A DNA stretch of 64,000 nucleotides from VXNE01 sp963664635 (GTDB taxonomy: Bacteria > Pseudomonadota > Gammaproteobacteria > Pseudomonadales > Azotimanducaceae), in NCBI GenBank assembly GCA_963664635.1, contig OY761542.1, forward strand, positions 3,968,001 to 4,032,000, read 5' to 3'. Position numbers and translations under genes: made by a program. The notes beneath the pieces were generated by a model, which did no database searches, had not been told where the DNA came from, and saw only the letters and a program-made list of their open reading frames with translations. Below are positions 45,095 to 53,765 of this stretch, in pieces (within the stretch, counting starts at the first letter, position 1; each line of letters starts with the position of its first letter).

Positions 45095-46048
45095 ATGAGC
45101 GATCATACCCCCGACACGATCGGCGTGGACATCTCGAAGGCCCACCTCGACGGCCACCGGCGCTCGACCGGTGAGTCGGCGCGCTTCGCGAACGCGGCGA
45201 CCGGGTTCGACGAACTGGCGGCGTGGGTCGGCGACTGCACCGCGCTGGTGGTCTACGAGTCCACGGGGCCGCGGCATCGGGAGTTCGAGGAGAGCCTGGC
45301 GGCGCGGCTACCTCTGGCGCGGGTCAACGCGCTACGCGCGCGCCGTTTTGCGCAGGCCATGGGCGAAGGCGCGAAGACCGACGCGGTGGATGCGCGCGTT
45401 CTGGCTGCGATGGGCGACGCGGTGGAGTTGCGACGGGTGGAGCCGAGGCCACCGGCGCTACGCGACCTGGACGAACTGGTGACGGCGCGCGACGCGCTGG
45501 TCAAGGACCGCACGGCGGCGCTGAACCGGCAGAAGCACGTGCGCCATGCCCTGCTCAAGCGGCAGTTAAAGAACCGACTGGCACAGATCCGGAGGCAGAT
45601 CAGGGCCTTGGACGACGAGATCGACAAGGCCACCGGCGCCGACGCGGAACTGTCACGCCGGGCCGAGGTGCTCACGTCCATCGCCGGCGTCGGCCCGGTG
45701 GTCGCGGCCGGCCTGCTCGCCGACATGCCGGAACTCGGGCGCATCGATGGCAAGGCGGCCGCCAGCCTGATCGGCGTCGCGCCATGGACGCGCGAGTCTG
45801 GCCAGTGGCAGGGACGCAGCTTCATCCGCGGCGGGCGCGCCCGGCCCCGGCGGCTGGTCTACATGGCGGCTGTGGCGGCGCTCCGCTGCAACCCCGACAT
45901 GGCCCACAAGTACGCCGAGCTGCGTTCCCGCGGCAAGCCGCCAAAGGTCGCCCTGACCGCGATCATGCGCAAGCTGGTGGTCCTGGCCAACGCGCTGCTG
46001 AAGCAGGACCGCCCGTGGACTCCGAATCTCGAACCCGCGCCCGGCTAA
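45095..46048 (+). CDS. IS110-family transposase (DEDD recombinase)
   Basis: The 317-residue protein has an N-terminal DEDD RuvC-like domain (GVDISKAHLDGHR near 9-21, VVYESTGPRHREF near 52-64, GAKTDAVDARVLA near 92) and a C-terminal Tnp_20 domain (LTSIAGVGPVVAAGLLADMP near 192, then LIGVAPWTRESGQW). The serine-type motif of the C-terminal domain is plausible within GVAPWTRESG. It appears intact. IS110 enzymes use a bridge RNA to pair donor and target. AGCAGGGAAGG precedes the ATG. It may be the only active element in this zone. Confidence 0.93.
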   Translation: MSDHTPDTIGVDISKAHLDGHRRSTGESARFANAATGFDELAAWVGDCTALVVYESTGPRHREFEESLAARLPLARVNALRARRFAQAMGEGAKTDAVDARVLAAMGDAVELRRVEPRPPALRDLDELVTARDALVKDRTAALNRQKHVRHALLKRQLKNRLAQIRRQIRALDDEIDKATGADAELSRRAEVLTSIAGVGPVVAAGLLADMPELGRIDGKAAASLIGVAPWTRESGQWQGRSFIRGGRARPRRLVYMAAVAALRCNPDMAHKYAELRSRGKPPKVALTAIMRKLVVLANALLKQDRPWTPNLEPAPG

Positions 46049-46059
46049 AGGCGCGGCAC

Positions 46060-46162
46060 GGTGCCTGATCCCGACGATGCGGCGACCTTCGGCCTGGGTG
46101 GAGGGAGCGTCAAGCGACCGCAACCTGGGCCGAAGGTCAACCGCATCGCAGCACCAGGCACC
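46060..46162 (+). ncRNA. long imperfect hairpin downstream of the IS110 transposase (candidate bridge RNA)
   Basis: A stem-loop of about 100 nt starts 11 bp after the transposase stop. Its arms are GGTGCCTG/CAGGCACC, then an internal loop (8 and 7 nt), GATGCGG/CCGCATC, a small bulge, GACCTTCGGCC/GGCCGAAGGTC, and a weaker GGGT/ACCT end with an apical loop of about 23 nt. The pairs are widely spaced and the internal loops are asymmetric, which suits a guide RNA. IS1111-type members encode their bridge RNA on this side. Expression and guide match are untested. Confidence 0.5.
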
Positions 46163-46470
46163 CGACCGCCTTGCGCGCCAGTAGGTTCTCCGCGACCCAA
46201 CCGCACAGGCGACGTTCATTCGACACGGGCCGCCCAAAGCGGAATGACCACCACCAGTTGCGTACCCGACAAACGCGCCGCTTGACATCATGGATACTCA
46301 CTTAGCGTTGGAATCGCATCTCGCGTTCAGGCTCATGCCGCGTTGGACAAGGCTGTCTCCCGTCTCCGGGGACGAGACCTGCCCGACCCCGCCCACACCC
46401 GAAACCGCCGAGCCCGAAGTGGTATCGTCCGGCGCGCTGACCTACCCCTTCCGATCCCGAGCAACTGTCC
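46163..46470. other. non-coding stretch between the IS110 element and the flavodoxin gene
   Basis: About 300 bp without a convincing gene. The left part may contain the right end of the IS110 element. No terminal inverted repeat could be paired with the left side. A short frame starting at 46290 is not conserved and overlaps the flavodoxin gene. Confidence 0.35.
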
Positions 46471-46938
46471 GTGAGCACCCGGCACCTGCTGATCGTCTAC
46501 CACACCCAGTCCGGCAACACGGGCCGGCTGGCCGAGGCCGCCTGGCAGGGCGCCACGGACGACGAGGTGACGGACGTGGAAGTCCGCATGCTCAGGGCGT
46601 CAGACGCCGGCCCGGACGACCTCCTGTGGGCCGATGCGCTCCTGCTCGGGACGCCGGAGAATTTCGGCTACATGTCCGGCGGGATGAAGGACTTCCTCGA
46701 CCGGACGTTCTATCCGGTGGAGGGGAATATCCAGGCGCTGCCGTACGCAATCTTCATCAGCGCGGGCAACGACGGCACCGGCGCCATCCGCGCCATTCAC
46801 CGGATCGCCAACGGCTACCCGTTCAGCGAGGTGCAGGAGCCGATCATCGCGAAGGGGCCGCCGACGGAGGAACACCTGGCACAGTGCCGGGAGCTCGGAA
46901 TGGCGGTAGCGATCGGGCTCGAGGCCGGGATCTTCTGA
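46471..46938 (+). CDS. flavodoxin-family / NAD(P)H-dependent FMN protein
   Basis: The 155-residue flavodoxin-fold protein has the phosphate-binding loop VYHTQSGNTGRLAEA (about 9-23) and a second FMN loop GTPENFGYMSGGMKDFLDR near 60-78, similar to WrbA-like and NAD(P)H-dependent reductases. The electron donor and substrate are not determined. A GTG at 46471 is the start. A hairpin GGGACGCC/GGCGTCCC (46972-46992) lies shortly downstream and may mark the transcript end. Confidence 0.85.
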   Translation: MSTRHLLIVYHTQSGNTGRLAEAAWQGATDDEVTDVEVRMLRASDAGPDDLLWADALLLGTPENFGYMSGGMKDFLDRTFYPVEGNIQALPYAIFISAGNDGTGAIRAIHRIANGYPFSEVQEPIIAKGPPTEEHLAQCRELGMAVAIGLEAGIF

Positions 46939-46971
46939 GGGGGCTCGTTCTAGCCGCGAGACGACCTTCGG

Positions 46972-46992
46972 GGGACGCCCTTGTGGCGTCCC
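46972..46992. repeat. REP-like hairpin
   Basis: GGGACGCC and GGCGTCCC with a 5-nt loop sit in the convergent gap between the flavodoxin gene and a TonB receptor, preceded by CGACCTTCG. The unit resembles the internal units of the 32778-32905 element. It has no T-run, so it is listed as a repeat, not a terminator. Confidence 0.5.
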
Positions 46993-47036
46993 GTTCCGAA
47001 TTCACGCACGGCACCGGGACGGGTTCCATGCGCACG

Positions 47037-47070
47037 AAAACCCGCGTCGGAGGCAGCTCCGCCGCGGGTT
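47037..47070 (-). terminator. intrinsic terminator of TonB receptor 2
   Basis: On the minus strand AACCCGCG-G-CGGAG pairs with CTCCG-A-CGCGGGTT around a 4-nt loop and runs into TTTT. It begins 13 bp after the receptor stop codon. A near-copy follows the neighbouring paralogue. Confidence 0.82.
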
Positions 47071-47082
47071 CGAGTCCCTGCA

Positions 47083-49458
47083 CTACATCTCGTACCCGAC
47101 TTCCAGCCCGATCTGTCGCGGGTCGTACCAGAAGTAGTTCGATCCCTCGATGTTCGAAATGGTCGCCTCGTTGGTGACATTGGTCCCGTACAGGGCAAGC
47201 CGCCATTTCCGATCGGGAGTGCGCACGGTGACCCGGCCACCGGCCCTGTCGTAACCCGGAATCCCGACGATGTTGCCGGCGTCGAGCCACTGGTCGGCCA
47301 CCTTCGCGTAGTCGGCATGCAAGGCTAGCGTCCAACCGTTGTCCAACTGCATCACGTAGTCCAGCATGACCGTTGCGCTCCACGACGGGGCATAGCTCAT
47401 CTCGAGACCCTCTTGGCTGTACAGGGCACCGCCGCCAGTAGGTACAAAGCCAGATTGCGTGACCTCCGTATCGTTGTAGTCGCCGGCCACGCGAAAACTC
47501 AGGCGCTCGGTCAGGAACGCCGTAAAGTCGAGCTCAATACCCTGGATTTCCGACCCACCGCTGTTGTGGCTGTAGATGCCGAGCGGATTGGTGATCAACA
47601 CATCGCGATGGACCACGATCATATCCGCCCAGTCGATATCGTAGACCGCCGCCGCCAACTGGGCGCGACCGTTGAACAGCGTCGTCTTGACGCCGAGCTC
47701 ATAGCTGGACACCTCGTCACCGTCGTAGAAGTACCGTGACGTTGCCTGGTCCCGCTCGAACTCGAGCTGTTCGGTGGGGTTGCCGCTGGCTTCGGCTGCC
47801 GCGATCAGCTTCTCGTACTGGGTCGCCACGAACTTCATGTGACCGTTGATGTTGCCGGGCCGAAAACCGATGGCGTAGTTCACGTAGGCGAGCAAATTGT
47901 CGTTCGGTCGCCAGGACAGCACGAACTTGGGCGCTACCGGATTGTCGGAAGTGTTGGATTGGGTATTGCGGAAGAACTGCTCGAGGTCGGAGTAGCGCAA
48001 TCCGACGGTCACTTCCCACCGGTCGGTGATGTCGTAGGAAACCTCACCGAAGATCGCGTACTCCTCCAACTCGTCGATGTGGGTGTTCGCCGGCACCGTC
48101 AGCAACGGATCAAACAGCAGGGCAAAGCTCTCCCGGCCCGGAAAGTACACGGCTTGCTGCGTGTTTCCGCTCTTGTCCTCGCTGTCCTTCCAGAACAGTC
48201 CCGCCGTCCAGCGCAGGCGCTTGTCGCCTGGCGACACGAACCGGAACTCCTGCACCATGCGCTTGGTGTAGGAATCGATGAAACCGTCGAACCCCTGCAG
48301 GTTCATCCCGTCCGGGATGCTCGAGGTGGGATCGCCCAGGTTGAAGAACCCCGGCCAACCGGCGGGGCCAAAGATCCCACCGGGGCAATAGGTGTGCGGC
48401 GTGGCTGCCGTGCAGGCAGGATGATTGGCGGCCCCGGAGGAGCCGCCGTAGTACAGGTCCAGGCCCAGCGTACCGGAGAGGCTGGCCTCGACGATCGCGG
48501 TGGTTTCGCGATCCACGTACGACGTCATGGACTGGAAGTTCGCCCACTCGAAGTCCACGTCGACGACGAAGCTGTAGATCGCGGTTTCGTCCTTCGTAAA
48601 CGGGTAGAGGCCGGGCAACCGGTTGGAAAGCGCCATGAAGCTGTCCCGCCCGATCGTCGCGGAATTGCCCCGGGTCTCCTGATCCTGAAGATAGTAGCTG
48701 CCCGTGACGGAAAACCGATCTCCTTCGTACTTCACGAGCGCTCGGCCACCGGTCGACTCACCCGTGTTGAAGTCCGGCTCGCTGGGCGTGGTGTTGTCGA
48801 CGAAGCCCGCCCGTTCGGTGGTCCAGCCCGCCAAACGCAGCGCCCAGCCCTCGCCAAACGGAACATTGACCATGGCGTCGAGGGCGTGGGAGTTGTCGTC
48901 GGATTCTTCCATGTTGGAGTAGTTCGCCCGCACTGCCGCGTCGAAAGCGGTAGTGTCCGGCTGCTTGTACAGAAAGCGGATGGTGCCGCCCTGGGAGCCT
49001 TCACCGAACAGCGTCCCCTGGGGACCCTTGAGCACCTCCACGCGATCAATGTCGAACGTATTTCCGCTGAGCTGGTTGTCGGGCCCGATCGACGATGTCA
49101 CCGGCGTGCCGTCGAGGTACACGCCGACCGTCGCGCCGGTGACGAAGTAGCCGATGTGGCCGGTCTGCGACGTGACGCCGCGGATGGCGTAGCGATTTTC
49201 GCCCTCGGCGTCGCTGGCCATGTTGAGCCCGGCAACCGAGTTGAAGATGTCGGTGATGCTCTGCGCACCGAGGTTTTCCACGACATCGTCCGTGACCGCG
49301 CTGATGGATTGCGGCGTGTCCATCAGGTTCGTTTCCCGGTGCGTCGCGGTGACGACGACTTCCTCGATGAGCCTGGATTCGGACTCTTCGGCCAGCGCCG
49401 GGCCGGCCGTCATGATTGCCGTGACGCCGGCGAGCGCCAACCTGAAAAATTTCCTCAT
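47083..49458 (-). CDS. TonB-dependent receptor 2 (tandem paralogue)
   Basis: The 791-residue outer-membrane receptor has a signal peptide (FFRLALAGVTAIMTAGPALA), a TonB box EEVVVTATHRE, and a plug domain with LKGPQGTLFGEGSQGGTIRF near 148-167. A barrel with sphingomonad-type extended loops ends at LEVGYEM. It is closely similar to the gene at 49886 through the plug and barrel, with the order of blocks kept. The substrate is not identifiable. A GGGGGAGAATCAA element precedes the ATG at 49458. An upstream in-frame ATG at 49473 is weaker. Confidence 0.9.
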   Translation of the reverse strand: MRKFFRLALAGVTAIMTAGPALAEESESRLIEEVVVTATHRETNLMDTPQSISAVTDDVVENLGAQSITDIFNSVAGLNMASDAEGENRYAIRGVTSQTGHIGYFVTGATVGVYLDGTPVTSSIGPDNQLSGNTFDIDRVEVLKGPQGTLFGEGSQGGTIRFLYKQPDTTAFDAAVRANYSNMEESDDNSHALDAMVNVPFGEGWALRLAGWTTERAGFVDNTTPSEPDFNTGESTGGRALVKYEGDRFSVTGSYYLQDQETRGNSATIGRDSFMALSNRLPGLYPFTKDETAIYSFVVDVDFEWANFQSMTSYVDRETTAIVEASLSGTLGLDLYYGGSSGAANHPACTAATPHTYCPGGIFGPAGWPGFFNLGDPTSSIPDGMNLQGFDGFIDSYTKRMVQEFRFVSPGDKRLRWTAGLFWKDSEDKSGNTQQAVYFPGRESFALLFDPLLTVPANTHIDELEEYAIFGEVSYDITDRWEVTVGLRYSDLEQFFRNTQSNTSDNPVAPKFVLSWRPNDNLLAYVNYAIGFRPGNINGHMKFVATQYEKLIAAAEASGNPTEQLEFERDQATSRYFYDGDEVSSYELGVKTTLFNGRAQLAAAVYDIDWADMIVVHRDVLITNPLGIYSHNSGGSEIQGIELDFTAFLTERLSFRVAGDYNDTEVTQSGFVPTGGGALYSQEGLEMSYAPSWSATVMLDYVMQLDNGWTLALHADYAKVADQWLDAGNIVGIPGYDRAGGRVTVRTPDRKWRLALYGTNVTNEATISNIEGSNYFWYDPRQIGLEVGYEM

Positions 49459-49620
49459 TTGATTCTCCCCCATCGTTGTATAGCGGACGCCAGGGCTCGG
49501 TCACGGTGACCTCCTCGGTGACCCCGCACCCGAACGCCGTGCCGCCTCTTCCGCCAGCAGGGGCCCGCCCATCTGATCGCAAACGCCCCAGCCGCGGCCA
49601 GTTGCAACGCTCCTCACAGG

Positions 49621-49667
49621 TTGCACCTCGTCCATTCGGCACGCGAAGCCATGGCGCCGAGGTGCAA
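49621..49667. repeat. 10-bp inverted repeat upstream of TonB receptor 2
   Basis: TTGCACCTCG (49621-49630) and CGAGGTGCAA (49658-49667) form perfect arms 27 nt apart, between the promoter-like box and the receptor start. It could be an operator or a leader hairpin. It is not present in front of receptor 3. Confidence 0.55.
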
Positions 49668-49687
49668 CGCCGTTACAGTGGCTGAGT

Positions 49688-49739
49688 GCCACTCTCCAAT
49701 AGTCCACTAGCCTGTTGACCCGCGGCCCAGTTGTCAAGT
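49688..49739 (-). promoter_or_regulatory. 52-bp conserved box upstream of TonB receptor 2
   Basis: The minus strand contains TTGACA (49737-49732), then 17 bp, CAGGCT, and the conserved block ACTATTGGAGAGTGGC. The same 52-bp arrangement, about 80 percent identical, precedes receptor 3. It is probably a promoter with an operator. The -10 match is weak, which suggests that an activator is needed. Confidence 0.62.
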
Positions 49740-49815
49740 ACGTGTGCGGGAGCGGACCGGACCGGGTGGCGCCGGCAACCCCGGTCCGTCGGCCGAGCAC
49801 GCAGGGGCGCCCAAA

Positions 49816-49852
49816 GAAAAACCCGCGACGGAGGCGTCCCCGCCGCGGGTTC
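49816..49852 (-). terminator. intrinsic terminator of TonB receptor 3
   Basis: On the minus strand AACCCGCG...CGCGGGTT forms a strong stem with a GC-rich inner part and runs into TTTTTC. The core is nearly the same as that following receptor 2, so the two receptor genes look like duplicated cassettes that include promoter and terminator. Confidence 0.8.
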
Positions 49853-49885
49853 CAGTCCGTCCCGGCGAACGCCGGTTCAAGCCCC

Positions 49886-52336
49886 TTACCGCATGCGGTA
49901 CCCGACTTCCAGCCCGACCTGGCGCGGCGGGTGCCAGAACATGTTGTCGGCCGCCACCAGGTCGCGGAGGATCTGCTCGTTCGTGATGTTGCTCCCGAAC
50001 AGCGCGATGCGCCACTTCCCGTCGTCGCTGCGGGCCGTAGCGCTGGCATTGGCCCGGGTCCATTTGGGAACCGCCCGGTCTGCCGTATTGCCGGCATCCG
50101 AAAAGTGCCCGTCGATCCAGGAATGGTCCGCATGCAGCGTCAGGTTCCAATTGGCCATGACCGGAAACGTGTAATCCACCGCCAGCGAGGCGCTGTAGCC
50201 CGGGGCGTGCAACAGCTCGTTGCCCTCGCCCGAGACCAGACCCGCGGACTGGCTCGGGAACAGCGGCCCGTCCTGCACTTCCGTTTCATTCAGGTCCCCG
50301 GCGAAGCGGACGCTGAGACGGTCCGTCAGGAACGCCGACACCTCCAGCTCGAAACCGGAAATCTCCGCGCCCCCGCTGTTGGCGTTGTAGGCGCTCAGGG
50401 CGTTGCCGGTCGCCCCGATCTCCGGGTCGTTCTCGACGAGGATCATGTCTTCCCAGTCGAGGTAGTACGCGGCCGACATGACGCGGACGCGGCCGTCGAA
50501 CAGCGTCGTCTTGAGGCCGACCTCGTAGTTCGCCACGTGGTCGCCGTCGAAGAAGAGACGCGCGTACGAGAGATCCCGCGCCTGGATCAGCGGGGCGACG
50601 TCGCATGCGGGGTTGGCCTCGCAGCGGGGGATCAGGAGGTCGGTGTACTGGTCCACGTTGAACTGCATGTGGCTGTTGACGTTGCCCGGACGGAATCCAG
50701 TGGCGTAGTTGAAATACACGAGCCACTCTTCACCCGGCCGCCAGGACAGGTTGAACTTCGGCGACACCGGTGTGTCGTCCGTGGTCCCCCCCGTATATTT
50801 GAAATACTGTTCCAGCTCCGAGACGCGCACACCCACCGTCACCTCGAGGGTGTCGGTCAGGTCGTAGGTCACCTCGCCGAACACCGCGTACTCCTCCAGG
50901 AAGTCGGTGTGCGTGTTGGCCGGCACCATCAGCAGGTCGTCCATCAGCGGGCCGAAACAGGTCGGCATGAACGTCGTCGTCGTCTTGCACACGTCCACCG
51001 GTGTTCCGAAGCGGCCGGGGAAGTACTCGGCGTCCTGCTGCCCCTGGGTGTGGTCCTCGCTGTCCTTCCAGAACGCCCCCGCCGTCCAGCGCAACCGGCC
51101 GTCGCCCGGCGACAGGAGCCGGAACTCCTGCACCCAGCGTTCGCTGTAGGAATCGGTGAACTGGTCCATGGCGATCAGGTTCAACCCGTCCGTGTGCGTG
51201 ATCTGCCCGGCAAGATTGAACTGACCCGGGTAACCCGGTACGCCGAAGCCGAAGTCGAAGAAGCACAGGAATTGTCGGCCGCAGGCGGTGTGGCTCTGAG
51301 CGTCGAAAGACCCACCGTAATAGAAGTCCAGGACATCCCTGGTGCTGTAGGGGAACTCGGCAATGGAGTGGATCTGGCGGTCCGTGAAGGAGGTCAGCGA
51401 CTCGAAGCTCGCCCACTCGAAGTCGTACTCCAAGGTGAAGCTGTAGATGTCGATCTCGTCATTGCTCTCCGGGAAGAGCCCCTCGATGCGAGGGCTCCAC
51501 GCCTCGTACGCCTCCACTGTCGCGACACCCCCGGTGGTTCCCTGGTGATTGCTGTAGATGCTTCCGGTCATCGCGAGGCGGTCACCCTCGTAGCGGACCA
51601 CGGCCCGCCCGCCCCTGGTGTCCCCCTCGTTGTAGTCGGGCTCGGACGGCTCGCGGTTGTCGATGAAGCCTGCGCGCTCGGATTTCCAGCCGACCAGCCG
51701 CAGCGCCCATCCGTCGCCGAACGGCACGTTGACCATCGCGTCGAGCCGGTACGAGCTGTCGTCCGACTCGTCCATCGACGAATAGCTCGCGTTCACCGCG
51801 CTGTCGAACTCGGTGGGGTCCGGCTGCTTGTAGAGATAGCGGATGGTGCCGCCCTGCGATCCTTCGCCGAACAGCGTGCCCTGCGGACCCTTCAGCACTT
51901 CGACGCGCTCGATGTCGAAGAGGTTGCCGCTGACCTGGGCGTCCGGACCGAGCGCCGCCGTCACCGGCGTGCCGTCGAGGTAGACGCCCACCGTCGCGCC
52001 GACGATGTAGTACTGGGTGGCGCCGGTCTGCGAACTCAGGCCGCGGATCGAGTAGCGGTTCTCGCCATCCATGCCGCCGGACATGGCGAGCCCTGGTACG
52101 AGCGTGAAGATGTCCTCCATGCTCTGGGCGCTGATGGCCTCGACGAGGTCGTCGGTGACGGCGTTGATGGACTGCGCGGTGTCCATCAGGTTCGTCTCGC
52201 GGTAGGTGGCGGTCACGATGACCTCTTCCATCGCTGCCGTGGCCGCGCCTGAACGCTCCACCTCCTCTTCGGCAAGCACGGGGCTCGTCGAGCCGATCAC
52301 AAACGCCGCGGCCGCGGCCAAAACGGAAGCCTTCAC
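49886..52336 (-). CDS. TonB-dependent receptor 3 (tandem paralogue)
   Basis: The 816-residue outer-membrane receptor starts at a GTG (52336) preceded by GAGGAGGAGATATCC. It has a signal peptide (SVLAAAAAFVIGSTSPVLAE), a TonB-box-like EEVIVTATYRE, a plug domain with LKGPQGTLFGEGSQGGTIRY, and a barrel that ends LEVGYRMR. It shares the block order of receptor 2. Extra barrel loop cysteines (TACGRQFLC and CEANPACD) are not found in the paralogue and could form surface disulfides. The substrate is unknown. Sulfatase genes 2 kb away may hint at a sulfated compound, which is only inference. Confidence 0.9.
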   Translation of the reverse strand: MKASVLAAAAAFVIGSTSPVLAEEEVERSGAATAAMEEVIVTATYRETNLMDTAQSINAVTDDLVEAISAQSMEDIFTLVPGLAMSGGMDGENRYSIRGLSSQTGATQYYIVGATVGVYLDGTPVTAALGPDAQVSGNLFDIERVEVLKGPQGTLFGEGSQGGTIRYLYKQPDPTEFDSAVNASYSSMDESDDSSYRLDAMVNVPFGDGWALRLVGWKSERAGFIDNREPSEPDYNEGDTRGGRAVVRYEGDRLAMTGSIYSNHQGTTGGVATVEAYEAWSPRIEGLFPESNDEIDIYSFTLEYDFEWASFESLTSFTDRQIHSIAEFPYSTRDVLDFYYGGSFDAQSHTACGRQFLCFFDFGFGVPGYPGQFNLAGQITHTDGLNLIAMDQFTDSYSERWVQEFRLLSPGDGRLRWTAGAFWKDSEDHTQGQQDAEYFPGRFGTPVDVCKTTTTFMPTCFGPLMDDLLMVPANTHTDFLEEYAVFGEVTYDLTDTLEVTVGVRVSELEQYFKYTGGTTDDTPVSPKFNLSWRPGEEWLVYFNYATGFRPGNVNSHMQFNVDQYTDLLIPRCEANPACDVAPLIQARDLSYARLFFDGDHVANYEVGLKTTLFDGRVRVMSAAYYLDWEDMILVENDPEIGATGNALSAYNANSGGAEISGFELEVSAFLTDRLSVRFAGDLNETEVQDGPLFPSQSAGLVSGEGNELLHAPGYSASLAVDYTFPVMANWNLTLHADHSWIDGHFSDAGNTADRAVPKWTRANASATARSDDGKWRIALFGSNITNEQILRDLVAADNMFWHPPRQVGLEVGYRMR

Positions 52337-52406
52337 GGATATCTCCTCCTCACTTCCGGCACACAGGGACAGCGTAGAGACGAACGTCCCGCTACACTCC
52401 CCCGGC

Positions 52407-52458
52407 GCCACTCTCCAATAGTCAGCTAGCCTGTTGACTTGGCCCGGTTTTGTCAAGT
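52407..52458 (-). promoter_or_regulatory. 52-bp conserved box upstream of TonB receptor 3
   Basis: The counterpart of 49688-49739. TTGACA lies at 52456-52451, followed by CAGGCT at 17-bp spacing and the shared ACTATTGGAGAGTGGC. GTCA and TGAC arms form an inverted repeat around CAGGCTAGC. It is 70 bp from the start codon, closer than in receptor 2. Confidence 0.62.
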
Positions 52459-52505
52459 GCGCAGGCCAGCCACCCGCGATTCCGCCGAAGCGCAGCCTCT
52501 CGTCG

Positions 52506-53444
52506 CTACGGTTTCGGATCGAACACGTTGTCCAACGCGCGCGCCTCGAGCAGATTCTCGGCCCACGCCTCCAGGTCGGCCGCCGAAGCCTTGTGCAGCC
52601 TGTCCGAGACCGCGGGGGACAGCGGACCGAAGCGCCGCCGCAACTGCCGCTCGAGGACCGTCCGCTCTCCTTCGACCCGACCCTGGCGCAGGCCTTCGTC
52701 CCGGCCGGCTCGCATGCCTTGCCGCATCCCCTCGTCTCGGGCTCTCTGGATGACTCCTGTCATGGTGGTGCTTTCCTCCGGATAGCGCTGCCGGTAGACC
52801 CGAAACTCATTGTCATTTAGCGCGGCGTAGATGTCGATGAACCCGAGGTACTTCACGAGTTTGGCGTCGTCCGGCTCCAGCGTCATCAGCCCGTTCACCG
52901 CCAGCGCATACATGTCGACCCGGTCGACGTTCGCCGGCCGCCGCATGTTCGGCAGGTTGACCCGCGCCACCGGGTTGTCGCTGTGCAGCCACCGCGCGGC
53001 GTCCATCGCGTCGAGCCGGCACGTCAGGTGATCGAACGTGAGATAACGGCGGTGCTCGGTGCCGAGCGCGAGCACGGCCGGGGCCGCGCCGGCGCGCAGG
53101 AAGATCGTCACCGGCACCACGCGGTCCGTGTCGAACAACTCGGCAAGGTCCAGGCAGTAGTGCGCGAGCCGGTGCGGCGAGAAGCGGCGTCCGTCCGACT
53201 CCTCCTCCAAGGCGAACAGCACCGCCGCGCGGCTGCCGTCGGCCCACTCGACGAGCAGCGGCGTGTCAAGCTCCCGGTAGCGTTGGCCAAGCCGCTGCTG
53301 CAGTTGCTCCTGGCGCACGGGGAGGATGCGAACCTCGTCCTCCGGTCCGGGCGCCTCCTCCGGAGCGAAGAAGACCAGCGCGTCGCGCGGGTAGTCGAGG
53401 ATCAGGTTCTTGAAGTTCTGGTCGTGGCTGACCGCGTCCGCCAT
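52506..53444 (-). CDS. Rpn/PD-(D/E)XK-type nuclease with DUF4351 tail
   Basis: The 312-residue protein begins DAVSHDQNFKNLILDYPRDA, resembling the Rpn family of recombination-promoting nucleases. The nuclease-core region includes LLVEWADGSRAAVLFALEEE near 78-97. A glycine/arginine-rich hinge (MRQGMRAGRDEGLRQGR) leads to a DUF4351 domain (LERQLRRRFGPLSPAVSDRL, near 269). Such genes are frequent and mobile. The ATG at 53444 is preferred to 53555, whose extra residues are basic and not conserved in pattern. Activity has not been tested for this type. Confidence 0.78.
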   Translation of the reverse strand: MADAVSHDQNFKNLILDYPRDALVFFAPEEAPGPEDEVRILPVRQEQLQQRLGQRYRELDTPLLVEWADGSRAAVLFALEEESDGRRFSPHRLAHYCLDLAELFDTDRVVPVTIFLRAGAAPAVLALGTEHRRYLTFDHLTCRLDAMDAARWLHSDNPVARVNLPNMRRPANVDRVDMYALAVNGLMTLEPDDAKLVKYLGFIDIYAALNDNEFRVYRQRYPEESTTMTGVIQRARDEGMRQGMRAGRDEGLRQGRVEGERTVLERQLRRRFGPLSPAVSDRLHKASAADLEAWAENLLEARALDNVFDPKP

Positions 53445-53660
53445 GCGCCGCGTCCCGAATGCGTTCGGACGTAGCTTCCGGCACCGGCAGGCGCGCGCGC
53501 GATGGACTCTCGCCGAGAGTTCGGTGAGCGAGTAACGCACCATGGATGCCGCCATCGCGCACCCAGTCCCAAGACCGCTTCACTCGTCGAGGCCGAAGCA
53601 CGTCCAGGACGGCCACGCCATGCGCCGGGTGCGACGGCGCCCTGATGGCGCCCCGCTTAC

Positions 53661-53714
53661 GGCCAGGCGCGTCGCCTGGCGGCGACGCGATCGAGTTGCT
53701 CCGCAACTCGGAGG
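53661..53714. repeat. palindromic repeat element, copy 2 (inverted)
   Basis: The reverse complement of this segment shows the same two hairpins as 27621-27683: GAGTTGC/GCAACTC, then GCGTCGCC/GGCGACGC. Two copies 26 kb apart in opposite orientation with variable loops mark it as a dispersed element. It lies between the Rpn-like gene and the RNHCP gene. Confidence 0.72.
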
Positions 53715-53765
53715 CGCTGTTCGTCAACTTGGCTCATCCGTCCACTCGAAGGCTGCGCAAGGAAT

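Larger units (their letters stand above)
44964..46162 (+). mobile_element. IS110-family insertion sequence (minimum extent)
   Basis: The intact transposase (45095-46048) is flanked by structured non-coding DNA on both sides. IS110 elements lack long terminal inverted repeats and do not make target duplications, so the exact ends cannot be set from one copy. The limits given cover only the structured flanks. A second copy or an empty site would be needed to fix them. Confidence 0.45.

Noticed and set aside
47060..47080. GGTTCGAGTCC resembling a tRNA T-arm
   Set aside because: No acceptor, D or anticodon arm can be built around it. It is the flank of the TonB receptor terminator and of a coding sequence.
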